64,000 bases of DNA from Stenotrophomonas maltophilia R551-3 (GTDB taxonomy: Bacteria; Pseudomonadota; Gammaproteobacteria; Xanthomonadales; Xanthomonadaceae), in the NCBI RefSeq assembly GCF_000020665.1, contig NC_011071.1, positions 982,501-1,046,500 on the forward strand. Direction: 5' to 3'. Below are positions 52,069 to 61,905 of this stretch, piece by piece; the stretch's first letter is position 1; the number at the start of each line of letters is the position of its first letter. The notes beneath the pieces are model-generated. The model had not been told where the DNA came from, searched no databases, and worked only from the letters and a program-made list of their open reading frames with translations. The position numbers and the translations under genes are program-made.

Positions 52069-54039
52069 TCAGCGCTCCGCTTTCAGCGCGCGCACTTCGG
52101 CGGCCAGTTCCTGGATGGCCTTGGCCATGACCGGCAGCAGCTGGTCGAGCTTGACCGATGCCACGCGCTCGCCCTGGAACTCGACACCTTCCAGGTCGAC
52201 AGCTTCCGGGACCACTTCGGCCAACTGCTCGGCGACGAAGAACAGGCGGCGACGCCCGTCGTCGTTGTACTCGGGCTTGTAGTGGCCGGCCGCCAGTTCC
52301 ATCTGCTCGACAGCGGCCAGGCCGTAGGGCAGCGCCCCCTCGATGTTCTTCAGCTTGCGGGAAGATCCGAAGTCGTAGCCACCACTCGTTGCCAGAGCAC
52401 CGGCACTGGTCAACGTTAGTCGATCAACGCCTTGGGCGGTGGAAGACCATATCCGGAGTACGTTATCCGTGTTGTAGATATGGAATTCTCGGTTTGCGTT
52501 CCCGCGATCCTTGATGACAAACGCTGCGCTTGCGCCAGTGGAATTAATGCCCCCTACGAAGGTGTTCTCCCTGTACTGGATATTGCTGAAATTCGCACGC
52601 TGAGTCGGCGATCCACCATTGAAATCGTAGGAGTAGAGCGACAACGTCGCGTCAGCTTCCATCGCAGTTGCCCAACGGGTCACGTTGTTGGCCCAACCAA
52701 ATCGCTGGTGCACGACCTGGGTGCTGCCCTGTCCCACGTACATGTTCAGCGTGCCACTCATGACGTCTCCGGCCTTGTTGACCTTGGCGGCAGGATCGAA
52801 GTTTCCGCTGGTCCAGATCGTGCCGCCTGCGTTCAGCGTCGCGCCATAGCCACCAGCGGAGTTGGAGAAGGTGAAATTGGGCCCATTCTTGAAGATGTAT
52901 GAGCTGGTATCACCCAGGACCAAGACACCATCGTTGGCAACATTGTTCCAGCCGTAGGAGCGAAGTGAGTTGCCGTTTACCGCAACATGGCCGCTGAAGA
53001 TTCCACCAGTTTTGTCCATCTTTGCATCGGGCACGAAGTTCCCCGCATGCCACATCGTCGAGCCGTTCCAGCGAGGAGCGTCCCCATGCTTGATGGTGAT
53101 TTCGCTGCTGGCACTGCGGTCTGAGCTCCACACACGCCACAGGCTGGAGTTGCCCCAGCCACCGATGAAGGACTGCTCGGAACCGGAAACACCAAAGCCC
53201 AGCAATGGATAGGGTCCACTGATGAACTGCTGGTCGGTGAAGGTATTACCTGCCTTGGACGCCTTGCCATCCAGCGCTGACTGCAGCCCGGTCACGTCGG
53301 CGATCACATGCTTGTGGCCCACCGTGGCGAAATCACCGGCCAGCGCAAATGCAGAGGCGTGCTTGCCATCCAGGGTGTCAGCGTCCAGGCCATTGCCATG
53401 GCCGGTGTCCTTCAGCGCGGCGCTCTTCAGTTCCAGAGCCGTGCGGGCTGCTGCGGTGCTGGACGCAGCCAGCAGCGTCTTCGCCAGTGCAGTAGGGGCA
53501 GGGCCGCCGAAGCGCTTGTCGGTGAACGCACGCAGGCCGCGTGGTGTCACTGCGCGCTGGGTGTCTGCTGCGTCTTCCGCCTCGGTTGTGGTGGCGAGCT
53601 CGACCACACCCACGACCTCGGTGGTTGCAGGCGGATAGATGAAGCCGGCGTCACCGAACTGGATCAGCGTGGTGTCCACCTCGGTGAATCGGGTGTCGGT
53701 GGCAAGCAGCAGCATCGATGCGGCCGACTTCTCCATGATCGGATCGGCCTGGCCGTAGCTGGCGAACAGAGTGCCGTCAGCCAGGTACAGGCCGAACCCG
53801 CGCAGCGTGTAGGCTGTTGCGCTGTCGTCGCGGATCGTGACGTGCACGGTGTCATCGCCCACTGCCTGGCCGCCGAAGCTGGCCACACGCTTGATCTCGC
53901 CTGGCAGCAGGGTGAGCCCCGCCGAAGGCACGAAGGCGGTCGAGGTCAGGCCGATCTGGGTGATCAGGACGGCGTTGGTGCCGGTATTCGGCGGATTGAC
54001 CAGCTTGGCGAAGCCGGCATCGGTGATTTTCAAGCGCAT
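52069..54039 (-). CDS. H: Tail fibre protein gpH with S74 intramolecular chaperone domain
   Basis: A 656-residue receptor-binding fibre. The N-terminus (MRLKITDAGFAKLVNPPNTG) should attach to the baseplate; the middle has fibre repeats (LDADTLDGKHASAFALAGD; TMWHAGNFVPDAKM; IWTSGNFDPAAKV). Residues 559-656 form a peptidase_S74 auto-cleaving trimerisation chaperone: SSRKLKNIEGALPYG has the Ser559 and Lys564 pair at the spacing known from endosialidase. This fibre sets the target range of the particle. Confidence 0.92.
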   Translation of the reverse strand: MRLKITDAGFAKLVNPPNTGTNAVLITQIGLTSTAFVPSAGLTLLPGEIKRVASFGGQAVGDDTVHVTIRDDSATAYTLRGFGLYLADGTLFASYGQADPIMEKSAASMLLLATDTRFTEVDTTLIQFGDAGFIYPPATTEVVGVVELATTTEAEDAADTQRAVTPRGLRAFTDKRFGGPAPTALAKTLLAASSTAAARTALELKSAALKDTGHGNGLDADTLDGKHASAFALAGDFATVGHKHVIADVTGLQSALDGKASKAGNTFTDQQFISGPYPLLGFGVSGSEQSFIGGWGNSSLWRVWSSDRSASSEITIKHGDAPRWNGSTMWHAGNFVPDAKMDKTGGIFSGHVAVNGNSLRSYGWNNVANDGVLVLGDTSSYIFKNGPNFTFSNSAGGYGATLNAGGTIWTSGNFDPAAKVNKAGDVMSGTLNMYVGQGSTQVVHQRFGWANNVTRWATAMEADATLSLYSYDFNGGSPTQRANFSNIQYRENTFVGGINSTGASAAFVIKDRGNANREFHIYNTDNVLRIWSSTAQGVDRLTLTSAGALATSGGYDFGSSRKLKNIEGALPYGLAAVEQMELAAGHYKPEYNDDGRRRLFFVAEQLAEVVPEAVDLEGVEFQGERVASVKLDQLLPVMAKAIQELAAEVRALKAER

Positions 54040-54046
54040 GCGGGGG

Positions 54047-56237
<2,191 letters not shown>

Positions 56238-56239
56238 GG

Positions 56240-56578
56240 TTAGCGAACCTCGATTCCTTCGATGGTGATGGCCTCGCCGTCCGGCAGGTGGATCCCGGTC
56301 ACTGCCAGGATCATCACGCCGGGGGCGGGGAGGGAAACGTCGACGTTCTCGACGTGGAGACGCGGTTCCCATCGCGCGAGCGCGTCGACGGTGGCCGCGA
56401 TCAGGTCCATGCGCAGCGAGCGGTTGGTCGGCGCATCGATCAGTTCAAACACGCGTGAACCGTATTCGCGGCGCAGTACGCGGGAGCCAAGGGGCGTGGT
56501 GAGAATGTCACGCACGGACTGGTGAAGATGGGCGAGCCCATCCAGTGATTTGCCGGTGTTGGCGTCGATTCCTCGCAT
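56240..56578 (-). CDS. W: Baseplate assembly protein gpW
   Basis: A 112-residue P2 gpW/gp25-like lysozyme-fold baseplate protein: MRGIDANTGKSLDGLAHLHQ, ILTTPLGSRVLRREYGS and RWEPRLHVENVDVS. It lies between V and J, the standard order. Confidence 0.94.
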   Translation of the reverse strand: MRGIDANTGKSLDGLAHLHQSVRDILTTPLGSRVLRREYGSRVFELIDAPTNRSLRMDLIAATVDALARWEPRLHVENVDVSLPAPGVMILAVTGIHLPDGEAITIEGIEVR

Positions 56579-56630
56579 GGCCTCTATCGTCGTGGAGTAC
56601 TGGTTTTCAGGGCATTGCAGGCGTGGCCGC

Positions 56631-57221
56631 TCAAGCCTGGGCCGGCGTGGTCGGGGCGGTTGGGCCCTGTGCGGTGTGCTTGTGTGCCTTCAGGCCGATG
56701 GCGCCAGCCTTGATCTCGCCCGGTGTGCTGATGTCCTTGCCAGCGCTGATCGCGCCGCTGACATCCAGATCGCCGGTCGCCTTGATCGAGGGCGTATCGA
56801 GCACGATCGATTCGCTGGCGATCACCTGTGCATTCGCGCAGGTGACGATGACCTTGCCGCTGCCGACATGGACGTTGAGCGTGGTGGTTTCCTGGTCGTA
56901 CTCGACGGTGCTGCCGTCGGCGAACTCGGTGCGTTGCCGCAGGCGCGAGTCGGCCGGCGGCGGAAAGCGGTCCTGGTACAGGCTGCCGAGTACCAGCGCC
57001 TGGCCGGGATCGCCATAGGGGCAGGCCAGTACGACCTGCTCGCCGGGTTCGGGGGCGCACCAGCTGCGTACGCCCGGGCCCGCGCGGCGTTCCAGCCAGG
57101 GAATCCAGTCGGTGAGCATGCCGTCGGCATCGACGCGAACACGCCCGTTCGCCTCGTCCAGCTCGCGTACCACACCGATCATCAGCAGGTTGCCGATCAA
57201 CCGCGCGTGTTCGGCGCTCAT
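56631..57221 (-). CDS. V: Baseplate spike protein gpV
   Basis: A 196-residue P2 gpV-like membrane-piercing spike. An OB-fold N-terminus (GVVRELDEANGRVRVDADGML; WCAPEPGEQVVLACPYGDPGQALVLGSLY) is followed by a beta-helix (NVHVGSGKVIVTCANAQVIA) and an apex with AHKHTAQGP, where an HxH motif should bind iron. It overlaps the upstream gene by 4 bp. Confidence 0.94.
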   Translation of the reverse strand: MSAEHARLIGNLLMIGVVRELDEANGRVRVDADGMLTDWIPWLERRAGPGVRSWCAPEPGEQVVLACPYGDPGQALVLGSLYQDRFPPPADSRLRQRTEFADGSTVEYDQETTTLNVHVGSGKVIVTCANAQVIASESIVLDTPSIKATGDLDVSGAISAGKDISTPGEIKAGAIGLKAHKHTAQGPTAPTTPAQA

Positions 57222-57772
57222 CGTGCGCGCTCCGGCAACGGCTGGTAGCGGGACTCATGGGCACGGCCGATCTCCGGCGCGAAGCTGTAGGACGCCTGCG
57301 GCACCGCGCCACCGGCGTCATCCCACGGGTTGTCGCCCAACGCGACCGGCAGCGACCACTCGACGATCCAGGTGTGCAGGCCCGGCTGTGCCGCCGCTGG
57401 GACTTCGGGCAATGCTGCGATCACATCGATCGCGCCGCTGGCAACACCGGGAAAGCGGCCGAGCTGGTGCAACCAGGTCGCGAGGGCGAGGGCCGCGTTG
57501 CGCAGCTGCAGCGCTGTGGTTGCATCGGTTGCCGGCAGCACAATGCGTGCTTCGAAGCGCAGCGTGGCCTGCAGAAGGCCAGTGCCATCATTGTTGTCCC
57601 TGCTGCGGTCACAGCGGGTCATCGCCAGCAGGCAGGCCGGCAGGGGCATCCCCTCAGCGTTGGCGTCGCGATGGAACTCGACGCTTGCAAACCCCGGAAA
57701 GCGTGCGCGGATTGCGGCTTCGATCGCGGCAATCAGCGGATCGAGCGTGGGAGGGAAGGGATCGTTCGCCAT
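57218..57772 (-). CDS. Phage tail-associated protein of unknown function
   Basis: A 184-residue protein directly before V, in the place where P2 has R/S tail-completion genes. It starts PFPPTLDPLIAAIEAAIRARFPG and has LPACLLAMTRCDRSRDNNDG and TLRFEARIVLP. It is probably a tail-completion or baseplate accessory protein. No firm family match. Confidence 0.7.
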   Translation of the reverse strand: MANDPFPPTLDPLIAAIEAAIRARFPGFASVEFHRDANAEGMPLPACLLAMTRCDRSRDNNDGTGLLQATLRFEARIVLPATDATTALQLRNAALALATWLHQLGRFPGVASGAIDVIAALPEVPAAAQPGLHTWIVEWSLPVALGDNPWDDAGGAVPQASYSFAPEIGRAHESRYQPLPERAR

Positions 57773-57889
57773 GTCAGCTCATGCAAGGAAGGGAAGAAGG
57801 ACGTGGCCTGTGCGGCGCGCGCGGTCTGCAGCCAGTGTTGCCATCACCGCAGTGGGGTGGCATTGCAGGCGTGGCCGTATCCGGCAGGC

Positions 57890-58219
57890 TCAGTGCGCGG
57901 AAGTGGCGCTGCTGCCGCAGTCGGCAGGTGCTGCCGGCGCGCCGCCATTGATGGTGATGCCGCGCTGGTTGCCGAGGCTGCACAGCAGCGCACTCAGCTG
58001 TTCGGCCAGCGCGTGGTACTGCTGTGCGACGGCAACGTGATTGCGCAGCAGCGCGTCATCGCTGCCCGCGTGCAGGTCCGGCAGGCGGGAAGGGGGCAGC
58101 AGCTGGGCGGGTGCGATGCTGAGATCAGCGCGGCAGGGCGTGGCCGGCGTTGGCCTCGCGCCAGATGCGCACGAACTCAGCGTCAGCGTCGCCGCGATCA
58201 CGACCAGGAGTCTTGGCAT
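57890..58219 (-). CDS. Rz1-like outer-membrane spanin
   Basis: A 109-residue predicted lipoprotein: MPRLLVVIAATLTLSSCASG with lipobox LSSC. The mature part is rich in Pro, Ala and Leu. It begins inside the upstream Rz-like gene in another frame (overlap 58125-58219), the hallmark of Rz/Rz1 pairs. Role: joining inner and outer membranes at lysis. Confidence 0.75.
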   Translation of the reverse strand: MPRLLVVIAATLTLSSCASGARPTPATPCRADLSIAPAQLLPPSRLPDLHAGSDDALLRNHVAVAQQYHALAEQLSALLCSLGNQRGITINGGAPAAPADCGSSATSAH

Positions 58220-58502
58220 GGGTCTCGATGTCCCGTTGCAGGATGTTGAACTGTTCGGTGCGCCGGACCTGGTGGGCCAGGCGCTGTGATTCGGCCTGCG
58301 CGCCTGCGGCGCTGTTGGCGAGGGCCTGCTGGTGCGCGCGCTGGGCTGCATCGGCGCGGGCCGCCTGCTGCGCTGCCCGGGTGGTGGCAACGGCAAGGTC
58401 CGCGCTGCGGTCGCGCAAGGTCCATCCCAGCCAGGCGCAGCTCGCGTGGCTACCGGCAAGGACCAGCAGTCCGATGCCCAACCTCAGTGCCCCGGGCGTC
58501 AC
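58125..58502 (-). CDS. Rz-like inner-membrane spanin
   Basis: A 125-residue protein with one N-terminal membrane helix (LGIGLLVLAGSHASCAWLGW) and a long coiled coil (RAAQQAARADAAQRAHQQAL). The GTG at 58502 overlaps the stop of the endolysin gene (GTGA). It should pair with the Rz1-like product across the periplasm. Confidence 0.78.
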   Translation of the reverse strand: MTPGALRLGIGLLVLAGSHASCAWLGWTLRDRSADLAVATTRAAQQAARADAAQRAHQQALANSAAGAQAESQRLAHQVRRTEQFNILQRDIETHAKTPGRDRGDADAEFVRIWREANAGHALPR

Positions 58503-58984
58503 TGCAGGGCTCCGCCGGCGGCACGGTACGCCGCGCGTAGCGTTTCCAGTGCGTGCTCCTTCTGGCCGTAGCCGGCGCCTGGCAGCGACGCCCAGATGCG
58601 CCGTGCCGCGGTGACAGCGGCATCGAAGCGTCCCAACCGGATCAGCTCGTAGGCACCGCACTGTTTCAGCAGGGCGACCGCCGCACGGTCCTGCGAGACT
58701 GGCCCGAAGTCAGGCAGGCCCAGGCGTGCGCGCAGGTCGTCCCAGGTGCTGCGCAGGAACTGGTAGCGGCCGGCGGCGCTGGATTTGATGCCGTAGCGCG
58801 GCAGCGACACCAGCACGCGGGGATGGTCGCGGTAGTCGCTGAACAGCTGGCCGCCGACGATGACGTCGTAGCCGCGGCCACGTGAGCGCTGGCCCGGAAT
58901 GTCGGTGCCTTCGGACACGGCCAGCATGTCCAGGAACGCAGCGACGTTGGTGCCACCGAGGGCACTGGCGGCGGCGACGGTCAT
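58499..58984 (-). CDS. Lambda R-like endolysin (lytic transglycosylase)
   Basis: A 161-residue muralytic enzyme. FLDMLAVSEGTD, YDVIVGGQLFSDYRDHPR, SSAAGRYQFL and IWASLPGAGYGQKEH closely follow phage lambda R (GH104 type); Glu25 is the catalytic acid. It lacks a signal peptide, so it needs a holin. A lambda-like enzyme in a P2-like tail operon shows mosaic origin. Confidence 0.93.
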   Translation of the reverse strand: MTVAAASALGGTNVAAFLDMLAVSEGTDIPGQRSRGRGYDVIVGGQLFSDYRDHPRVLVSLPRYGIKSSAAGRYQFLRSTWDDLRARLGLPDFGPVSQDRAAVALLKQCGAYELIRLGRFDAAVTAARRIWASLPGAGYGQKEHALETLRAAYRAAGGALQ

Positions 58985-59331
58985 GCGGCCGCTCCCGGTT
59001 GCTTGCGCACCAGGGCCAGCAGGGCGTCTATCTGTACGCTCTGCTGGGCGATCTGTGCACGCAGGGCGCTGACTTCACCGCGCAGCTGCCCGATTTCCTG
59101 GGCCATTGCCTCGCGTTCGTGCATCAGTCCATCGGCGCGAGTACGTTCGGCCGCGAGTTGTTCCTGCAGGGTGCGCAGGGTGTTGTTGGTGGCTTCATCG
59201 GCGGTGCGGTCGACCTTGGCCGACGACAGCCACTGGCGCAGCCACAACGACACTGCAATCAGCACGCCCGAGGTCCCGCCCAGGTACTTGGCCCAATCTG
59301 GCACGCCGGCCAGCAGCTCGCTCTCGTTCAT
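58981..59331 (-). CDS. Membrane/coiled-coil protein in the holin position
   Basis: A 116-residue protein with one hydrophobic segment (YLGGTSGVLIAVSLWLRQWL, residues 16-35) and a long coiled coil (LRTLQEQLAAERTRADGLMH to ALLALVRKQ). It overlaps the endolysin gene by 4 bp. It could be a single-helix holin-like or DUF2730-type protein. No other holin candidate is seen nearby. Confidence 0.6.
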   Translation of the reverse strand: MNESELLAGVPDWAKYLGGTSGVLIAVSLWLRQWLSSAKVDRTADEATNNTLRTLQEQLAAERTRADGLMHEREAMAQEIGQLRGEVSALRAQIAQQSVQIDALLALVRKQPGAAA

Positions 59332-59777
59332 GCGCGTGCGTATCCCTTGAGCAGGGCCGGGTGGACGGCCGGTGGCGGCGCGGAACGCGCGCCGCGCAGG
59401 GCGCGCTTGATGGTTGTCTGTGAGACGCCGAACTCACGCGCGACATGCTCGCGCGGCATGCCGCTGGCGACCGCGCGGGCGATCTGCTCACGGCGTTCGT
59501 GCGCGCCGGCAGCGAAGCAGGACGCCAGGAACAACAGTTCGCCGCCGAAGTGCGCGACCAGCCGCTGGGCGACGTCGTGGCCAAGGATGTCGATCAGCCG
59601 GTGCTGGTCGGGCAGGGTGGAGGGGACGTAGACGATGACGCGGTGACGGCCGGTGGTGCTGGAGGTGGTCGGCGGCCACGCACGCACCAGCGTGAGGGCT
59701 GCGGATTCGCCGATGACCTCGGCCAGGGTCTGGATGCTGTCGGGCAGGGCGTTCATGGAGGATGTCTTCAGTGGCAT
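59328..59777 (-). CDS. Mor-like transcription activator
   Basis: A 149-residue protein like the Mor/C family of phage Mu. It has LPDSIQTLAEVIGESAALTLV, the beta-strand RVIVYVPSTLPD, LGHDVAQRLVAHFGGELLFLA and a C-terminal helix-turn-helix (ARAVASGMPREHVAREFGVSQTTIKRALRG). ATG 59777 was chosen for its RBS (GTGGAGATCA); ATG 59756 lacks one. It is the first gene of the lysis-tail operon, so it may activate this operon or be induced with it. Confidence 0.82.
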   Translation of the reverse strand: MPLKTSSMNALPDSIQTLAEVIGESAALTLVRAWPPTTSSTTGRHRVIVYVPSTLPDQHRLIDILGHDVAQRLVAHFGGELLFLASCFAAGAHERREQIARAVASGMPREHVAREFGVSQTTIKRALRGARSAPPPAVHPALLKGYARA

Positions 59778-59807
59778 TGATCTCCACTGTTGCCATCCCG
59801 CTCGTCC

Positions 59808-59829
59808 AGTCAACACCTTTCATCTACTT
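59808..59829 (-). promoter_or_regulatory. 22-bp repeated control box, copy 1
   Basis: On the minus strand it starts AAGTAGATGAAAGG and ends TGTTGACT. It is identical over 22 bp to the sequence at 61640-61619. It lies 31 bp upstream of the Mor-like gene. A TATAAA-like element lies just upstream. Likely an activator or repressor site, comparable in role to the P-boxes of pyocin genes. Confidence 0.6.
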
Positions 59830-60064
59830 TTATATCTGCGCGCTGAAGACGTTCAGTCGTGCGCGAGGAAGGGTGAGGAGCACGACTCGCCTGCTTGCAG
59901 TGCGCCGCATCCGCTTGCACCGACCGCTGATGTTCTCCTGTACATCCGTACTCGTTGTCCTCATCTGGCAGGAACAGAGGCAGATCAAGGGGATCGGGCA
60001 GGTACAGGGTGAGGACGGCCACCCGCCACACAGCCTCATGCGCCGTGTACGGGCCTGAAACGAA
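59830..60064. other. Non-coding gap in the phage locus
   Basis: About 235 bp between the Mor-like operon and the next gene's terminator. Short frames exist but none has an RBS or a recognisable product. It could carry leader RNA or promoter sequence for the lysis-tail operon. Confidence 0.4.
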
Positions 60065-60091
60065 AAAGCCCCGGACGATGCCGGGGCTTCA
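60065..60091 (-). terminator. Rho-independent terminator
   Basis: On the minus strand: AAGCCCCGG-CATCGT-CCGGGGC followed by TTTTTCG. It ends the transcript of the gene at 60112-60495 and isolates the lysis-tail operon from read-through. Confidence 0.9.
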
Positions 60092-60111
60092 GGACTGCAG
60101 GAGGCGCTGGA

Positions 60112-60495
60112 TCAAAGATCGAATACCAGGTTGCCGCCGGTCTTGCGGGGGATGTAACCGGCGTCGCGCAGCCAGCGTGCTGCGTTGACCTGGTCCATAC
60201 GCTTGACCGGGAAGCGGTTGGCGAACATCAGGAAACGCGCCACGGTGATCGACTCGCCCTTGCCCTTCAAGGCAGCGAGGGTTTCGACGAACCACGGTGC
60301 GGGCGGCTGCTGGTTGCCGGGGCGGGCCACGGTACGCGCCTGCTGGGCGCTGCCAGCGCCTGTCCGGGCAGTGGCCAGCGTGCACAGCGAGATGAAGATC
60401 GCATCCAGGCTCACGTTGTCCTTGCTGCCCTTGGGCTGGGACTTGAACAACTCGATGGCCTTCAGGCGCGTCGACGTGAACTGTTCGACCTCCAT
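60112..60495 (-). CDS. Hypothetical protein with its own operator and terminator
   Basis: A 127-residue basic protein, not recognised. It starts MEVEQFTSTRLKAIELFKSQ and ends WLRDAGYIPRKTGGNLVFDL; the region around ITVARFLMFANRFPVKRMDQ may hold a helical DNA-binding fold. It has an RBS (GAGGAAA), a palindrome upstream and a strong terminator downstream, so it is a separate transcription unit inside the phage locus. It could be a regulator or a host-modifying protein. Confidence 0.65.
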   Translation of the reverse strand: MEVEQFTSTRLKAIELFKSQPKGSKDNVSLDAIFISLCTLATARTGAGSAQQARTVARPGNQQPPAPWFVETLAALKGKGESITVARFLMFANRFPVKRMDQVNAARWLRDAGYIPRKTGGNLVFDL

Positions 60496-60534
60496 GGCGT
60501 TTCCTCTTTGCGAAATGGGTTGGGGATGCAGAGT

Positions 60535-60550
60535 GACGACAGGTGTCGTC
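60535..60550. promoter_or_regulatory. Operator-like palindrome GACGACA-GG-TGTCGTC
   Basis: Perfect 7-bp arms with a 2-bp spacer, 40 bp upstream of the gene starting at 60495. Suitable for a dimeric phage repressor or activator. Confidence 0.5.
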
Positions 60551-60647
60551 GGTGATGGGGGATGACCTTACATCATTCTCGTCGATGATGGGTCGGGGCC
60601 TGCGGTGGGTTCAGCGGATGGGGCGGGTAGCGGGTCCTGATTCCGGA

Positions 60648-61286
60648 TCAGATCACACCGCGTGAAAGCAGCTGGTCCAGGGATCTGCGGACCAGATCGG
60701 CCGGGGTGCCGTCGTTGTCGACTTCGATGTCGACCAGTTCATGTGGCAGCGGCTGCTCGCTGGCATGAGGGTCGCTGCTGCAATGGCCCGGGCGGTTGAC
60801 GCGGATCACGACACCACCACGACGCCGGATCGCGCGGGCCTCATTGGCGAAGCGGACGTCGGGTACCAGCCCGCCCTCGGGCAGGCGTGCGAACAGCGAG
60901 CGTACCCACAGCTCGGGATGGACGCGGTCACGCCCCCATTCGGTACCGCCGGTCTGCATCAGGTGGCGCGGGGTGAGTTCGGCCAGCCAGTCGATGGCAT
61001 CCTCCTTGCGCCTGTCCAGTTCGTGCAGGGAAAGACCGAGGAGGGAGGCGACGAACTGCCGCAGTGGGGCCGCGAAGCTGTCGCGTGGCAGTGACAACGC
61101 CGACGCCAGTCCATTGGCGAGTGTGTCCTTGCCCGAGCGCTTGCTGCCGGCGATGCCGATGTAGAGCGGCACACGTGCGCGCGGCGCCGGCCGCAGGGCG
61201 ATGCTGCCCAGTGCAGGGCCGGCACGGAACGCGGCCAGTGTGTCGGCAATCATGCGATGACCGCTGTCGAGGGAGGCGGGAATCAT
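60648..61286 (-). CDS. Deoxynucleoside monophosphate kinase-like P-loop protein
   Basis: A 212-residue P-loop kinase: YIGIAGSKRSGKDTLANGLA holds the Walker A GSKRSGKDT. Later parts LPRDSFAAPLRQFVASLLG, TGGTEWGRDRVHPELWVR and VPDVRFANEARAIRRRGG fit phage dNMP kinases. It would supply dNTP precursors for phage DNA. RBS AGGAG upstream of 61286. Confidence 0.82.
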   Translation of the reverse strand: MIPASLDSGHRMIADTLAAFRAGPALGSIALRPAPRARVPLYIGIAGSKRSGKDTLANGLASALSLPRDSFAAPLRQFVASLLGLSLHELDRRKEDAIDWLAELTPRHLMQTGGTEWGRDRVHPELWVRSLFARLPEGGLVPDVRFANEARAIRRRGGVVIRVNRPGHCSSDPHASEQPLPHELVDIEVDNDGTPADLVRRSLDQLLSRGVI

Positions 61287-61327
61287 GCGGAATCTACTCC
61301 TGGAGAAATGCGGCAGGTGCCGGAGGA

Positions 61328-61555
61328 TCAGGAATCGCGACCGGCGAGGCTGCGGGCGCGGAGGATGCGCTGGGTGATGCGACCGCCCCGGGCCGCCGCG
61401 GCGATCGGGTCAAAGCACAGCATGGCGGTGCGGGTACGTCGGCCGGCAGCGAGGTGGTCGCGGATGGTCCGCTCGGACAGCACCGGTACCCGCTGGTGGA
61501 TCTGCTGCACGGTCAGCTGCTCACCTTCGAAGGCATGCAGTCGGGGATGAGGCAT
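61328..61555 (-). CDS. Small helix-turn-helix-like protein
   Basis: A 75-residue protein: LTVQQIHQRVPVLSERTIRDHLAAGRR looks like a helix-turn-helix, and the rest is basic. Good RBS (CAGGAG). The 22-bp control box lies upstream (61619-61640). It may be a local regulator. Confidence 0.6.
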   Translation of the reverse strand: MPHPRLHAFEGEQLTVQQIHQRVPVLSERTIRDHLAAGRRTRTAMLCFDPIAAAARGGRITQRILRARSLAGRDS

Positions 61556-61618
61556 GGCGGAAGCGCTCCTGGAAGGTGGCGGGCCGATACAGCCATCTTG
61601 CCTCTGTAGATGCCCCTA

Positions 61619-61640
61619 GTCAACACCTTTCATCTACTTA
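61619..61640 (-). promoter_or_regulatory. 22-bp repeated control box, copy 2
   Basis: Identical to the box at 59808-59829. Here it precedes the small HTH-like gene and overlaps the 3' end of the gene at 61630-61905. On the minus strand TTGACT is followed after 17 bp by CAAGAT. An additional GTAGATG at 61607-61613 mirrors the CATCTAC inside the box. Confidence 0.6.
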
Positions 61641-61905
61641 CGTCATGGTGCAGTTGGACGGGCGGGCTGGCGGTCCACAGCCGCAATGCCGCTGCTGCCA
61701 GGCGCTCACGCTCAACCGGGCCGCGTGCGGCCAGGACACCCTCGAGATACTGCTGGCGGTGCCGGCGCGAACTGACCGCCGTCCAGCGCCCGTCGCTGCC
61801 CATGCGGCGGTAGCCGTCCAGTTGCAACACGAGACGTGCTTCGCAGTGCAGACGCCAGTCGTCGCTGCTGCTGTCAACGTCGCGACCATCATGCAGGCGT
61901 GGCAT
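61630..61905 (-). CDS. Small hypothetical protein
   Basis: A 91-residue Arg-rich protein whose ATG directly follows the stop of the primase gene (TAGATG), so translational coupling is likely. The core DWRLHCEARLVLQLDGYRRM and RRHRQQYLEGVLAARG looks structured. No family recognised. Confidence 0.6.
   Translation of the reverse strand: MPRLHDGRDVDSSSDDWRLHCEARLVLQLDGYRRMGSDGRWTAVSSRRHRQQYLEGVLAARGPVERERLAAAALRLWTASPPVQLHHDVSR

Noticed and set aside
59778..59813. TTGACT inside the 22-bp box as a -35 element of the Mor-like gene
   Set aside because: A -10 at 17 bp would be ACAGTG and the transcript would start at the RBS; the box is better seen as a regulator site.
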